A DNA stretch of 64,000 nt from Notoacmeibacter marinus (GTDB taxonomy: Bacteria; Pseudomonadota; Alphaproteobacteria; Rhizobiales; Rhizobiaceae): positions 372,001 through 436,000 of the forward strand of contig NZ_NBYO01000003.1 of assembly GCF_002238045.1 (NCBI RefSeq), given 5' to 3'. Below, in pieces: positions 8,964 through 19,425 of this stretch. How positions within the stretch are numbered: the stretch's first letter is position 1; the number at the start of each line of letters is the position of its first letter. The notes under the pieces were generated by a model. The model ran no database searches. It was not told the origin of the DNA and saw only the letters and a list, made by a program, of their open reading frames with translations. A program made the translations under genes and the position numbers.

Positions 8964-9418
8964 GCCATCTTCGCCCAACGGCCGCCTTCACCCTGTTTCC
9001 AATAGGTGACGTCCTGGCCCTCGCCCTTCAGGCGCTTCCAGGCCGCGCGCGCATCGGCCTTTTGCGCTTCGTCATGGCCGTCGAACATCAGGACGACGCG
9101 CTCATAAGCGTCCAGGCCGTCTGCCGGCATGGCGCCGCCGCCAAGAAAGCGGATTTGTGCTCCGTTTGGGTTGTCACGGCCCGTCGTGAGCACGATCGGC
9201 TGATCGCTGGCCGCCATATTCTTCGCCACATCGGTGCCATGCGCCAGAAAGGATTCGTCCCGAAACGTCCACAAATGCGCATCGAGCGCGTCGCGCAGGC
9301 GTTCGTCCGGCACCTCGACAGCCGCGCGCCAGCCGCGCGCCAAGCTTTTTTCCAGCAGCATGGGCAGTGCGGCGTGCAGCGTCGAATCGGTCAGATGATA
9401 AAACCAGATCTCCGCCAT
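8960..9418 (-). CDS. holC: DNA polymerase III subunit chi
   Basis: Clamp-loader accessory subunit that bridges the polymerase III holoenzyme to single-strand binding protein. The 152-aa product opens with the chi pattern EIWFYHLTDSTLHAALPMLLEK and contains DRFLAHG-like WTFRDESFLAHG and the C-terminal KRLKGEGQDVTYWKQ. The chosen ATG at 9418 follows a GGGGCGG site. It lies 11 nt after pepA and overlaps the methyltransferase by 4 nt. The pepA-holC pair is conserved in many proteobacteria. Confidence 0.92.
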   Translation of the reverse strand: MAEIWFYHLTDSTLHAALPMLLEKSLARGWRAAVEVPDERLRDALDAHLWTFRDESFLAHGTDVAKNMAASDQPIVLTTGRDNPNGAQIRFLGGGAMPADGLDAYERVVLMFDGHDEAQKADARAAWKRLKGEGQDVTYWKQGEGGRWAKMA

Positions 9419-9429
9419 CCGCCCCGCTA

Positions 9430-10932
9430 TCAGCCCTCGTGCTTTTCGTAATGGTCGCGCACCAGGCGGTCGAGCAGACGCACCCCGAAGCCAGATGCCC
9501 AACCGCTGGAAATCTCGTTTTTCGGGGAGCCCATGGCCGTGCCGGCCACATCGATATGCGCCCAGGGCGTCTCGCCCACGAAACGCTTGAGGAACTGGGC
9601 GGCAGTGATCGAACCAGCCTGGCGGCCGCCCGTGTTCTTCATATCGGCATTCTTGCTATCGATCAGCTTGTCATAGGCTTCGCCCAGCGGCAGCCGCCAG
9701 ACCTTTTCATTGGTGGCGCGTCCGGCCTGCGCCAATCGTTCGGCCAGCGAATCGTCATTTGAGAAGAGGCCGGCATGATCGTTGCCGAGCGCAATGATGA
9801 CCGCGCCCGTCAGCGTCGCCAGATCGATCATGAATGCCGGGTCGAACCGGTCGCGGACGTAATGGAGCGCGTCGCCGAGAACGAGCCGGCCTTCGGCATC
9901 GGTGTTGATGACCTCGATGGTCTGGCCGCTCATCGATGTGACGATGTCGCCGGGGCGCTGGGCCTTGCCGTCCGGCATGTTTTCAACCAGGCCGATCACG
10001 CCGACCACATTGGCCTTGGCCTTTCTTGCGGAAAGCGCGTGCATCAGCCCATAGACCGCCGCGGCGCCGCCCATATCGCCCTTCATGTCTTCCATGCCGC
10101 CGGCCGGCTTGATGGAGATGCCGCCCGTGTCGAACACCACGCCCTTGCCGATGAAGGCGATGGGCTTTTCGCCATCGGCCCCGCCATTCCAGCGCATGAC
10201 GACCAGACGGGGTGGACGCTCCGACCCCTGCGACACGCCGAGCAGCGCGCCCATGCCGAGCGCCTCCATCTCGTCCCAGCCGAGGATTTCGATTTCAACG
10301 CCCTGCTCGGACAGCTTCTGCGCCTTTTCGGCGAACTCGACGGGCCCGAGCACATTGGCCGGCAGGTCGACGACTTCGCGCGCGGCCAGCACCCCTTCGG
10401 CGACGCCGCGATAACCCTTCCAGGCCGCTTCGGCGGCATCGGGATCGGCGCACTGGACGGTCAGTTCGACCGGCGTATCGGCCTTCTCGTCCTCATCCGG
10501 CTTCTTCTTCGTCTTGTAGGTATCGAAACTGTAGGAACGCAGAAAGAACCCCATGGCGAAACGCATGACCTCTTCGACCGAACATGGACCATCGGGCGCA
10601 TCGAGCACCGCCGTCGCCGCCTGTCCGGCGCGGAGCGCCGCGTAGGCCGCGCCGCCGATGCGGATGAAATCGTGCTCCTGCCTTTTGTCAGCGGGGCCGA
10701 TGCCAATGGCGACGATCCGGGAATAGTTCGTGCCGGACGGCAAAAGCAGATCGAGCTTGGCCGCCAGCTTGCCCTTGAACTTCGCTTCGGCGGTTGCGCG
10801 ATCGAGCACGCCGTCGGGATCGCCTTCCCTTGCGCGATCGGAAAAAGCACCGCCGTCGCCAGCCAGAAGAATGACACAGCCTTCAGTTGGTGTTGAAAAC
10901 GGTGCGAAACGAATCTGCGGACGAAGCGACAT
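9430..10932 (-). CDS. pepA: Leucyl aminopeptidase (M17, PepA)
   Basis: Two-metal, hexameric cytosolic aminopeptidase; in some bacteria PepA is also a DNA-binding factor. At 500 aa it is full length. The C-terminal catalytic domain shows [21 protein letters not shown] and the signature NTDAEGR (residues around 335-341), with the metal ligands and catalytic Arg. The start at 10932 ([12 protein letters not shown]) matches the family better than an in-frame codon 30 nt upstream. First gene of pepA-holC-methyltransferase; its promoter must lie in the 263-bp divergent gap before lptF. Confidence 0.95.
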   Translation of the reverse strand: MSLRPQIRFAPFSTPTEGCVILLAGDGGAFSDRAREGDPDGVLDRATAEAKFKGKLAAKLDLLLPSGTNYSRIVAIGIGPADKRQEHDFIRIGGAAYAALRAGQAATAVLDAPDGPCSVEEVMRFAMGFFLRSYSFDTYKTKKKPDEDEKADTPVELTVQCADPDAAEAAWKGYRGVAEGVLAAREVVDLPANVLGPVEFAEKAQKLSEQGVEIEILGWDEMEALGMGALLGVSQGSERPPRLVVMRWNGGADGEKPIAFIGKGVVFDTGGISIKPAGGMEDMKGDMGGAAAVYGLMHALSARKAKANVVGVIGLVENMPDGKAQRPGDIVTSMSGQTIEVINTDAEGRLVLGDALHYVRDRFDPAFMIDLATLTGAVIIALGNDHAGLFSNDDSLAERLAQAGRATNEKVWRLPLGEAYDKLIDSKNADMKNTGGRQAGSITAAQFLKRFVGETPWAHIDVAGTAMGSPKNEISSGWASGFGVRLLDRLVRDHYEKHEG

Positions 10933-11195
10933 TGTGGAGCGTGACCTTTCTGATCGGACCAATTTGCGAGAGCCGTTCGATCATCTGGTCAGCGCCAACC
11001 TTTAGGCAAGGGCGGAGCGGCTTTTGCCCAGGCACAATCCTGATGTTCTCGGCGGCACAAGACACAAGCTGGGGCGCTTATGCAACGGGCCAAAAGCATT
11101 CGCCGCCTGTTAACCACGCTTCTTGTCACGCCATTTGCCATTTGCGGTCAAATTGGCGAAAAGCCGACCGGTTTGGGTCCTCACGCTAGGCGCTT

Positions 11196-12329
11196 ATGAA
11201 CATTCTCAATCGTTACATCGCCGTGCGAATTGCCAAGACCGTGCTGATCACGCTGGCGTTAAGCCTTGGCATCGTCTGGACGACCGAAGCCATCGGCCGG
11301 CTCGAACTGGTGACCGACAATGGCAGCGGCCTTGTGTTCATCAAGGTCGCCTCGCTTCTTTTGCCCGGCGTCGTGCCCGACACTTTGCCGTTCGCGCTCG
11401 CCATTGCTGTCGCCCTGACCCTACAAGCCATGAATCGCGACAGCGAACTGGCGGTGATCGCCAATTCCGGTGGCGGGCGACGTCAATTGCTGCGGCCTGT
11501 CTTCACCGTCGCTTTGATCTGCGCGGCCCTTGCAGCGTATATCCAGAACGTCGTTTCGCCGGCGAGCTGGCGGGAAGTGCGTACGTTGATCGCCGAATCG
11601 AGCGCCGAACTCATTCTCTTCGCGCTTCAGGAAAACAGCAGCCGTACCCTGCCCGGCGGTATAACCATTCAGATTGGCGCGAGGGACGCAGAGGGCCAGC
11701 TCACTTCGATTCTCATTGCCGACAAGCGCAAGCCCGAGGAACCGAGTCTGATCTATGCCGACAAGGCGGTTGTCGACAAACAGCGCGCCGAACCGATCCT
11801 GTCGCTGCGCAACGGCCAGATCCAACGCGGCAAGGGCGCGGATGTATCGATCATCAATTTCGACCGCTACGGTATCAGCCTCTACGATTTTACCGGCACC
11901 GGCGATAAGGGCGTTTCCTTCGGCAACAAGGAAGCGCCGTTCTCCCTGCTGGCCGGGCTCGAACCGATTCGCCCACCCTACCGTGACACGCCCGAATCCT
12001 ATCGCAAGGAACTGCATGTGCGGCTGACTTCGTGGATCTACTGCTTCACCTTCGCGGCGCTCGCGCTCGCCGCACTTGGGCAGCCCCGGACAAACCGCAG
12101 CCAGGGTATGGGCATCGTGCCGCCTCTTCTGCTTGCCCTTCTCATTCGCTGGATGGGCTTTACGGTCGAGGACGCCGCCACGGGATCGCCGAACCTGATA
12201 CCCTTCATCTACATTATTCCCATAGCGGGACTCGTTCTCTTCCTCTGGGTCTTCATGTCGGGCCGCTTATTGTTCGGCGGCCTGTCGCTGCCGCGCCTGT
12301 CCCTTCGACAAAAGGCGCAGCCGGCATGA
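11196..12329 (+). CDS. lptF: LPS export ABC transporter permease LptF
   Basis: Inner-membrane subunit of the LptB2FG complex that extracts lipopolysaccharide from the inner membrane and passes it to the LptC/A bridge. The 377-aa protein has the YjgP/YjgQ architecture: three membrane helices at the N-terminus (starting NILNRYIAVRIAKTVLITLALS), a large periplasmic beta-jellyroll (about residues 100-270) and three C-terminal helices. Its stop overlaps the lptG start by 4 nt. lptF-lptG-lptD-surA-pdxA-rsmA form a right-running cluster. Confidence 0.93.
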   Translation: MNILNRYIAVRIAKTVLITLALSLGIVWTTEAIGRLELVTDNGSGLVFIKVASLLLPGVVPDTLPFALAIAVALTLQAMNRDSELAVIANSGGGRRQLLRPVFTVALICAALAAYIQNVVSPASWREVRTLIAESSAELILFALQENSSRTLPGGITIQIGARDAEGQLTSILIADKRKPEEPSLIYADKAVVDKQRAEPILSLRNGQIQRGKGADVSIINFDRYGISLYDFTGTGDKGVSFGNKEAPFSLLAGLEPIRPPYRDTPESYRKELHVRLTSWIYCFTFAALALAALGQPRTNRSQGMGIVPPLLLALLIRWMGFTVEDAATGSPNLIPFIYIIPIAGLVLFLWVFMSGRLLFGGLSLPRLSLRQKAQPA

Positions 12330-13402
12330 AGGTTCTTCTCCTCCAGCGCTACATGTTCCGGCATTTCCTGAAGAGCGTCGCCGTTCTGGCAGTGATCGCG
12401 CTGGCCCTCGCGTTCATCGTCGATTTCGTCGAAGTTGCCGACCGTTACGGCGATCGGGAGAGCGTGACGACCGCGATTCTTGTCGGCATTACCGGCAACC
12501 GTATCCTCCAACTCGTCTCCGACATCGTCCCCTTCGTCATCCTGCTGGCCGCGGTCATGCATTTTTCGTCGCTCAATCGGCGGCTGGAACTCGTGGTGGC
12601 ACGAGCCGGCGGCATGAGTGTGTGGCAGTTCGTTTCGCCGGCCATCGCCGGCGCATTTCTGGTCGGGGTCGTCACGGTTCTATTGATCGGACCGTTGACG
12701 ACCTACTCCACGCAATGGATCGCTCTCGCGACGGGCCAGAAAAGCGCGGCGATCGGCGAGCGCCGTTCACTCTGGCTTCGCGAACGCAACGATCAGGGCA
12801 CCCGGGTGATCGGAGGTACGGTAGAGGGCTCCGCACCCGATGCGATCTATGAGGTCACAGTGCTGGATATTGGCGAAGACGGCCGCGTAAAACGGCGAAT
12901 TGACGCGGATCGGGCCGTCATCGAAGGCGATCGAATGATTCTCAACGATGTCTTCGAAAGGCCTATTGGCAACCGCATGATTCGCCGGGACGAACTGGAC
13001 TTTGCGACGCAGGTCACCCCGGCCCGGCTTAAACCGAGGGAGGTGGATCCCCGCCGCCTCGCGCTGACCGACATTCCTGCCGCTGAACGGGACGCCATGG
13101 CGCGTGGGGCAAGCATCGCTCCGCTGCGCACCCGCATGCATCAATTGCTCGCCAAACCCATCACATTGATCGTCATGGTTATCTTTGCTGCAACAGTCGC
13201 CGTGAAATTCGAACGCACCGGGCCTGTTTTACGAGCTCTGGCTGGTGGCGTCGCCGCTGGCTTTCTGCTTTATGTCGTCTCGGTACTGTCGGATGGGTTC
13301 GGCAGTGCGGGGCTTATTGCGCCTGCCATCGCGGTGTGGGTGCCGATTTTGGTGGCGGGACTTATGGGAACTGCTTTCCTTATCCAGAGGGAGGACGGCT
13401 GA
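12326..13402 (+). CDS. lptG: LPS export ABC transporter permease LptG
   Basis: Partner permease of LptF. The 358-aa product starts at the ATG overlapping the lptF stop (ATGA) and begins MKVLLLQRYMFRHFLKSVA, then follows the same pattern of three helices, periplasmic jellyroll and three helices. The coupling-helix region FSSLNRRLELVVARAGG and the late TM region starting HQLLAKPITLIVMVI are recognisable. lptD starts directly after its stop with no gap. Confidence 0.94.
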   Translation: MKVLLLQRYMFRHFLKSVAVLAVIALALAFIVDFVEVADRYGDRESVTTAILVGITGNRILQLVSDIVPFVILLAAVMHFSSLNRRLELVVARAGGMSVWQFVSPAIAGAFLVGVVTVLLIGPLTTYSTQWIALATGQKSAAIGERRSLWLRERNDQGTRVIGGTVEGSAPDAIYEVTVLDIGEDGRVKRRIDADRAVIEGDRMILNDVFERPIGNRMIRRDELDFATQVTPARLKPREVDPRRLALTDIPAAERDAMARGASIAPLRTRMHQLLAKPITLIVMVIFAATVAVKFERTGPVLRALAGGVAAGFLLYVVSVLSDGFGSAGLIAPAIAVWVPILVAGLMGTAFLIQREDG

Positions 13403-15781
13403 GTGTGGGTTCGGCGTGATAGGACGCGTTCGGCAGTGCGGGCTCTGGCCGCGCTACTGCTTACTAGCGCGTTGGCCGGCCCGGCCTTGTCCGCCGATAC
13501 GGGCGGCGGCGCGTCGGACGTTAATCTGGCTACCGCGCTCGGCGCCCCCGATCCGGAACGCATGCTGATCGAAGCCAATGTTCTGGAATACGATATCGAT
13601 AGCGGCATCGTCACAGTCCAGGGGGCCGTCCGGATCTTCTATCGAGGCAATTCCATTGTCGCGGACCGGGTGATCTACGATCAAAAAGGCGAGAAACTTC
13701 AAGCCGTTGGCAATGTCGAACTGATCCAGCCCGACGGAACGATCATCAACGCAGCTGCTCTCGACATTACCGACGATTTCGCCAATGGCTTCGTCAATGC
13801 ACTGCGGGTGACGACACCCAACAAGACCTATTTTGGCGCCCAGAGCGCCGTTCGTCAGCCCGGCGATGTCACGATCTTCAATTCGGCGGTCTATACGGCC
13901 TGCGAGCCCTGTGAAGAAAACCCCGACAAGGCGCCCATCTGGCGGATCAAAAGCCGCCGTGTCATCTGGGACGGTGAAGAGAAAACCGTCACCTTTGACG
14001 ACGCGACATTCGAATTTCTGGGTGTGCCGCTGTTTCGTGTCGGCAGCTTCACCACTGACGATCCGACCGTAAAACGCAAGAGCGGCTTTCTCTTTCCGAC
14101 ATTCGGCAGATCGGGAAATCTCGGCTTTTCCCTCGGCGTGCCCTACTATTTCGCGCTGTCGCCCTCCTCCGAAGCGATCATTCGACCGGCAGTCTATTCG
14201 AAGCAGGGTCTGCTCCTGTCCGGCTTCTACGCGCGCCGGTTCGAAAACGGCTACGCCTCCATTTCGGCGGCGGCCATCCGCCAATTGGACCCGTCGGCGT
14301 TCGGCGAGGATAATATTAGCCGAGGCCGCGAATGGCGGGCGATGGTTGGAACGAAAGGCCAGTTCACGCTCAACAAGAATTTCGTGTTCGGTTGGGACGT
14401 TCTGGCGCAGACCGACAAATATTTCTCCAAGCTGTACAATGTCGATGGATATACACAGTCCGAACGTGCATCGGAGGTATGGCTTGAGGGTAGCAATGAC
14501 CGCAATTGGCTCGATCTTCGCGCTGGACGGTTCCAGATCCAGGAATCGGTAAAGGATGACGAGGTTTCGTCCCGTCACCGGAGCCAACCCTGGTTCCTGC
14601 CCAGCGCCGATTATCGCCGCGTGGACGAGGATATTGCCGGAGGCGAAGTCCGCACGCGGGTCAATAGCCGGACGATCTATCGCGAGCGGTTGCGGACATA
14701 CGACAATGAGGCCGACACGGCACTGGTCGGTGTGCCCGGGCCGGAAGGCCTATCCAGCCGCCTGACCGCGGAGAGCACATGGCGGCGGCAGTTCATCACC
14801 GATCAGGGGCTGGTGATAACGCCGCTTCTGTCGGGACGCGCCGACCTCATCGGCACCGAGTTCTCCGGCAGCACGCAATCGGCCATGAGCACGCTGGCGG
14901 CCAATCAGGGCACAAGCTTCGAAGAGCGCGAGTTCATCGCCCGCGGCATGGCGACCGCAGCGATCCAGGTCAGCTATCCGCTTCTTTTCTCCGCAGCCGG
15001 ATCGTCCCATGTCGTCGAACCTGTCGGACAGCTCATCGTACGGCCGGACGCCGCCTATCAGTCCTCGTTCGGCCTGCCGAACGAGGATGCGCAGGCTTTG
15101 ACCTTCACAGCGGCCAATCTCTTCGACATCGACAAGTTCAGCGGCCTCGACCGCATGGAAGGCGGCACCCGGGCCAATGTGGGACTGCGCTATGTCGGCA
15201 CGTTCGACAATGGCTGGACAGCGAACGCCCTTATCGGCCAATCCTATCACCTGGCCGGCGAGAACCCCTTCGCCCAACCCGGTCTCGTTCAGTCCGGCGC
15301 ATTTTCCGGGTTGCAGGATGACATCTCCGATATCGTCGCCCAGCTGAGCATCAGCGCGCCGAACGGCTTTCAGGCCAGCGTCGATACCCGCATCAGCAAG
15401 GATGATGGCGACCCGGACCGGATAGCCGCGCGCGTCTCCTATGTTTCGGACAAGTGGAGCGCAGGTGTGGGTTACAGTTCCATCGCCGCGCAACCGGGCT
15501 ATGGCCTCTACGACCGCAACGAAGAGCTGAGCGGCGCAGCCTCGTTGAACTTCGCAGAACATTGGACGGCCTTTGCAAAGGCGGCCTACAATTTCGATCA
15601 GGACTACATTTCGACCGCGACGGCTGGCCTATCCTACGAAGATCTCTGCTATATCCTGGCGGGCGCTTATACGATGACGCGGAGCGGTTCGACGGATATG
15701 CAGCACAATTTCAAGGTCTACATGTCATTCCGCACTCTCGTGGATATTGGAAAAGACGCTCGCCCAAGTTTCGACCAATAG
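13403..15781 (+). CDS. lptD: LPS assembly outer-membrane protein LptD
   Basis: Outer-membrane beta-barrel that inserts LPS into the outer leaflet together with LptE. The 792-residue product has a signal peptide (hydrophobic core AVRALAALLLTSALAGPALSA), an N-terminal OstA/LptA-like jellyroll (about residues 50-160, VLEYDIDSGIVTVQGAVRI), the conserved cysteine pair in YTACEPCEENP, and a long barrel domain ending in an aromatic-rich last strand and terminal FDQ. The GTG start abuts the lptG stop, and translation is probably coupled. No lptE is visible nearby. Confidence 0.95.
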   Translation: MWVRRDRTRSAVRALAALLLTSALAGPALSADTGGGASDVNLATALGAPDPERMLIEANVLEYDIDSGIVTVQGAVRIFYRGNSIVADRVIYDQKGEKLQAVGNVELIQPDGTIINAAALDITDDFANGFVNALRVTTPNKTYFGAQSAVRQPGDVTIFNSAVYTACEPCEENPDKAPIWRIKSRRVIWDGEEKTVTFDDATFEFLGVPLFRVGSFTTDDPTVKRKSGFLFPTFGRSGNLGFSLGVPYYFALSPSSEAIIRPAVYSKQGLLLSGFYARRFENGYASISAAAIRQLDPSAFGEDNISRGREWRAMVGTKGQFTLNKNFVFGWDVLAQTDKYFSKLYNVDGYTQSERASEVWLEGSNDRNWLDLRAGRFQIQESVKDDEVSSRHRSQPWFLPSADYRRVDEDIAGGEVRTRVNSRTIYRERLRTYDNEADTALVGVPGPEGLSSRLTAESTWRRQFITDQGLVITPLLSGRADLIGTEFSGSTQSAMSTLAANQGTSFEEREFIARGMATAAIQVSYPLLFSAAGSSHVVEPVGQLIVRPDAAYQSSFGLPNEDAQALTFTAANLFDIDKFSGLDRMEGGTRANVGLRYVGTFDNGWTANALIGQSYHLAGENPFAQPGLVQSGAFSGLQDDISDIVAQLSISAPNGFQASVDTRISKDDGDPDRIAARVSYVSDKWSAGVGYSSIAAQPGYGLYDRNEELSGAASLNFAEHWTAFAKAAYNFDQDYISTATAGLSYEDLCYILAGAYTMTRSGSTDMQHNFKVYMSFRTLVDIGKDARPSFDQ

Positions 15782-15890
15782 GCGCCTACAACCCGTCCAA
15801 CCATGCTTTCGCCGCATAAACTGGGCATCGGTGAAGCGTCTAAAGCGCCGACTTTTCGATAGATGCCAGACGATCAACGCCGGAGCCGCC

Positions 15891-16823
15891 ATGTTTCGCC
15901 ACCATAGATATATCGCCGCATTCGCGCTGAGCCTTGCCCTGTGCTGCCTTACGCCGCTGGCCATGCCGCAGACGGCGGTCGCCAGCCAGATCAAACTCGT
16001 GGTCAACAAAGTGCCGATCACGAGCTACGATATCGCAAAGCGGACCGCCTTTCTGAAGCTTCAGCGCAAGAAGGGCAATCTGCGTAAGATGGCCGAAGAA
16101 GAACTGATCGAGGACGCGCTGAAGCGGTCGGCGTGGGAGAGCACCCGAATCCGCATCGCCGATGCCGAAGTCGACGCCTATTTTGCGCGCTTCGCCAAGA
16201 GCAACAAGCTGACGGCTGCACAGTTGACCCAAGTGTTGGGCCAGTCTGGCGTGACTGCGCAGCACTACAAGGAATTCATCCGCACCCAAATGGGCTGGGG
16301 ACAGTATGTCCGGGCACGCCTTGCGGCGGAAAAGCGCAAGGACGACAATGATATCACCAAGAAGATCCTGGCGCGGGGCGGCGAAAAGCCGACGGCTACG
16401 GAATACATCCTGCAGCAGGTCATCTTCGTGGTCCCGCAGGCCGAACGCGGCAGCCGCCTTGCCGCGCGCACGAAGGAAGCCGAGGCCATGCGCCAGCGCT
16501 TCCAGAACTGCGAGAGCACGCCGGAGTTCGCCAGAGGCTTGATGGATGTGACCGTTCGTAACCTCGGCCGCAAGCTGGCGCCGGAACTGCCGGGCGACTG
16601 GGCTTCGCACATCAAGGGACTGGAACAGGGTCAGACCACCAAGGTTCGCCAGACCGACCGGGGCGCCGAGTTCATCGCCGTCTGCCGGACACGTGCGGTG
16701 TCCGATGATCGTGCGGCGGAGATGGTCTGGGATGCTGAAGACAATGCCAGCGGGCAGGGAGCAGAGACGCAGGAGAAGATTCTTGCCGAATTGCGCGAGA
16801 AGGCGAATATCCAGCGCAAGTGA
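15891..16823 (+). CDS. surA: SurA-like periplasmic chaperone / peptidylprolyl isomerase
   Basis: Predicted periplasmic chaperone for outer-membrane proteins. A signal peptide (FALSLALCCLTPLA, cleavage near residue 32) precedes SurA N-terminal motifs: KLVVNKVPITSYDIAKRTAFL, the helical region with EEELIEDALKRSA, and a parvulin-like C-terminal region starting ATEYILQQVIFVVP. At 310 aa it is a short, one-PPIase-domain SurA, usual in Alphaproteobacteria. The ATG at 15891 is chosen because it begins the signal peptide. Position directly after lptD supports an outer-membrane biogenesis role. Confidence 0.88.
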   Translation: MFRHHRYIAAFALSLALCCLTPLAMPQTAVASQIKLVVNKVPITSYDIAKRTAFLKLQRKKGNLRKMAEEELIEDALKRSAWESTRIRIADAEVDAYFARFAKSNKLTAAQLTQVLGQSGVTAQHYKEFIRTQMGWGQYVRARLAAEKRKDDNDITKKILARGGEKPTATEYILQQVIFVVPQAERGSRLAARTKEAEAMRQRFQNCESTPEFARGLMDVTVRNLGRKLAPELPGDWASHIKGLEQGQTTKVRQTDRGAEFIAVCRTRAVSDDRAAEMVWDAEDNASGQGAETQEKILAELREKANIQRK

Positions 16824-17860
16824 TCGTGCATGCTGCAGCGTGCTTCATGATTGACCGCCCTCTTGCCGTATCATGCGGCGATCCCGCCGGCATTGGACCG
16901 GAATTGCTGTTTCGCGCCTTTGGACGTCGTGAAGCGCTTGGACTGCCGGCCTTCGCCGTTCTCTGCGATCCGGATTTTCTTCAGGCGCGTGCTGACCGCA
17001 TGGGCGTCGATGTGCCGATGCAGCGGATCGACGACTGGACGAAGGTGGAGACCACTTTCGCCAGAGCGCTCCCCGTTCTGCCGCTGAAAGCACGCTTCGA
17101 CGACTGTCCCGGCGAGCCGCTCTCCGCCCATGCGACGGGCATTGTCGAATCCATCGATCGCGGGGTGGCTGCAAGCCTCTCGGGCGAAGCCGCCGCGCTG
17201 GTCACGCTTCCGATCGCCAAAGCGCCGCTCTACGAGGCCGGTTTCGCCTTTCCCGGCCATACCGAATATCTCGGTGCGCTGGCCGAGAGAGCTACGGGAG
17301 CGCAGGTCCAACCGGTCATGATGCTGGCTGGGCCCAGCCTTCGCGCCGTTCCGGTGACGATCCACATCCCTCTATCCGCAGTGCCGGGCGCTCTGACGGC
17401 AGAACTTCTGGAACAGACGATCCGTATCACCGAACGCGATCTTCGGGTCCGCTTCGGCCTGTCCCGTCCCCGCATCGCCGTCTCCGGCATCAACCCTCAC
17501 GCCGGCGAAAGCGGCAAGATGGGACACGAGGAGATCGATCTGATCGCGCCGGTGCTCCACGCTTTGCGACAGGAGGGCCTCGATATTGCCGGCCCCCTGC
17601 CCGCCGACACCATGTTTCATGAGCGCGCGCGCGCCGGCTATGACGTCGCCATCTGCATGTATCACGATCAGGCGCTCATCGCAGCCAAGGCTCTAGCGTT
17701 CGATGAGACGGTCAATGTGACGCTGGGCCTGCCCTTCATCCGAACATCGCCCGATCACGGCACCGCGTTCGACATTGCCGGCACGGGCATCGCGCGCGAG
17801 GACAGTTTCGTCGCCGCCCTCATCATGGCGGCGGAGATGGCCGCCGGATCGGCATCATGA
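16820..17860 (+). CDS. pdxA: 4-hydroxythreonine-4-phosphate dehydrogenase
   Basis: NAD-dependent enzyme of the deoxyxylulose-5-phosphate-dependent route to pyridoxal phosphate. Motifs include [40 protein letters not shown] (metal-binding), [14 protein letters not shown] and [16 protein letters not shown]. The GTG at 16820 overlaps the surA stop (GTGA), an arrangement used repeatedly in this window, so I list it (346 aa). The ATG at 16847 ([15 protein letters not shown], 337 aa) matches the usual family N-terminus and is a real alternative. Its stop overlaps rsmA by 4 nt. Confidence 0.93.
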   Translation: MIVHAAACFMIDRPLAVSCGDPAGIGPELLFRAFGRREALGLPAFAVLCDPDFLQARADRMGVDVPMQRIDDWTKVETTFARALPVLPLKARFDDCPGEPLSAHATGIVESIDRGVAASLSGEAAALVTLPIAKAPLYEAGFAFPGHTEYLGALAERATGAQVQPVMMLAGPSLRAVPVTIHIPLSAVPGALTAELLEQTIRITERDLRVRFGLSRPRIAVSGINPHAGESGKMGHEEIDLIAPVLHALRQEGLDIAGPLPADTMFHERARAGYDVAICMYHDQALIAAKALAFDETVNVTLGLPFIRTSPDHGTAFDIAGTGIAREDSFVAALIMAAEMAAGSAS

Positions 17861-18705
17861 GCCCGGATGGTCTGCCGCCACTTCGCCAGGTCGTCGAGCG
17901 GCACGGTATCGCGGCGAAGAAATCGCTTGGGCAGAACTTTCTGTTCGACCTCAATCTGACAGCCAAGATCGCCCGGTCGGCCGGTGCTCTGAAAGATCAT
18001 ACGGTCGTCGAGATCGGCCCCGGCCCTGGCGGGCTGACCCGAGCATTGCTCGCCGCCGATGCCGCTGAAGTGATCGCCATCGAGCGCGACAGCCGCTGCA
18101 TTGCCGCGCTGGAAGAGATCGGCAAGGCCTATCCGGACCGCCTCACCATCGTTCCTGGCGATGCGCTCGCGCTGGACTATGTCAATCTGACCAAAACTTC
18201 AGACAGGCCGGTGAAGATCGTCGCCAACCTGCCCTACAATATCGGCACGGAACTGCTTCTCGGCTGGCTGACATCGGAGGACTGGCCGCCTTTCTGGTCG
18301 TCGCTGACGCTGATGTTTCAGAAGGAAGTGGCGCAACGCATCGTCGCGCAACCTGGTGACAAGCATTACGGCCGGCTCGGCGTTCTGACGGGGTGGCGCT
18401 GCCAGGCGGTGAGCGTTTTCGACGTGCCGAAGGAAGCGTTCTCACCGCCACCCAAGGTCACATCGAGCATCGTTCACGTCGAACCGCGATCCGAGCCTCT
18501 TTCTGCCAGTCTCGACGCGCTCGAGCGGGTGACATCGCACGCTTTCGGCCAGCGCCGGAAAATGCTGCGACAGTCGTTGAAACCACTCGGTGGCGAAGCC
18601 CTGTTGGAGCGTGTGGGCATCGATCCCACGCGCCGGGCCGAAACCCTTTCCATCGAGGAGTTCGTCGCGCTCGCCAATGCCATCCCGGCAGGGCAGTCCA
18701 GCTAG
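17857..18705 (+). CDS. rsmA: 16S rRNA (adenine1518-N6/adenine1519-N6)-dimethyltransferase
   Basis: KsgA: dimethylates two adjacent adenines in the 3' terminal helix of 16S rRNA late in 30S assembly. Motifs are [11 protein letters not shown] at the N-terminus, SAM motif [15 protein letters not shown], the catalytic [11 protein letters not shown] and the C-terminal [10 protein letters not shown]. The 282-aa length is normal. It starts at an ATGA overlap with pdxA (the pdxA-ksgA pair is widely conserved) and ends convergently with gmk, sharing one CTAG that provides both TAG stops. Confidence 0.96.
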   Translation: MSPDGLPPLRQVVERHGIAAKKSLGQNFLFDLNLTAKIARSAGALKDHTVVEIGPGPGGLTRALLAADAAEVIAIERDSRCIAALEEIGKAYPDRLTIVPGDALALDYVNLTKTSDRPVKIVANLPYNIGTELLLGWLTSEDWPPFWSSLTLMFQKEVAQRIVAQPGDKHYGRLGVLTGWRCQAVSVFDVPKEAFSPPPKVTSSIVHVEPRSEPLSASLDALERVTSHAFGQRRKMLRQSLKPLGGEALLERVGIDPTRRAETLSIEEFVALANAIPAGQSS

Positions 18706-19382
18706 ACGACCGCGCTTTCGTTCAACATTTCCGATACGAAATCGAACAGGCCGGGCCGACGATCGCGGCGCAGTCGTTCGGCAGTGACGATGGCCTGCAC
18801 CTCATGGAAGGCGTCGTTCAGATCGTCATTGACGACGATATAGTCATATTCGCGCCAATGCGCGATTTCCGCACGGGCATTGCGCAGGCGGGTCTCGATG
18901 ACCTCGTCACTGTCCTCGGCGCGGCGCTTCAGCCGCTCGCGCAACTCGTCGATGGAGGGTGGCAGGATGAAGATCGACACCATGTCGACGCCGACCTTCT
19001 CCTTCATCTGTTGGGCGCCCTGCCAGTCGATATCGAAGAGCATATCCTGGCCGTCGCCGATGGCCTTTTCGGCAGGCGCGCGCGGCGTGCCGTAGAAATT
19101 GCCGTGAACCTCGGCCCATTCCAGCAATTCGTCCCGGTCGCGCATCACTTCGAAATCCGGCACGGAACGGAAATGATAATGCTGGCCGTCGATCTCGCTG
19201 GAGCGCCGCTTGCGTGTGGTCACGGAAACAGAAAGGCGAAAAGCGGGATCGGTTTCGAGTAGATTGCGCGCAATCGTCGATTTGCCGGCGCCGGAGGGCG
19301 AAGACAGCACCAGCATCAGGCCGCGGCGGGGAATGGACCGGCGCTCCGCTGCCGCAGCCTCGCGCGCTATGCTCTCGATCAT
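18702..19382 (-). CDS. gmk: Guanylate kinase
   Basis: Phosphorylates GMP/dGMP to GDP/dGDP. The P-loop [10 protein letters not shown], the GMP-binding [20 protein letters not shown] and [14 protein letters not shown], and [13 protein letters not shown] are all present in 226 aa. The ATG at 19382 has GGGAGGA 5 nt upstream, which decides it over a start 69 nt further out. It is the last gene of the left-running mltG-yicC-gmk group that follows the fatty-acid block. Confidence 0.96.
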   Translation of the reverse strand: MIESIAREAAAAERRSIPRRGLMLVLSSPSGAGKSTIARNLLETDPAFRLSVSVTTRKRRSSEIDGQHYHFRSVPDFEVMRDRDELLEWAEVHGNFYGTPRAPAEKAIGDGQDMLFDIDWQGAQQMKEKVGVDMVSIFILPPSIDELRERLKRRAEDSDEVIETRLRNARAEIAHWREYDYIVVNDDLNDAFHEVQAIVTAERLRRDRRPGLFDFVSEMLNESAVV

Positions 19383-19425
19383 CGTCGTCCTCCCGCCGCT
19401 GGCGGCCAAGCCATGCCGCTGGCTG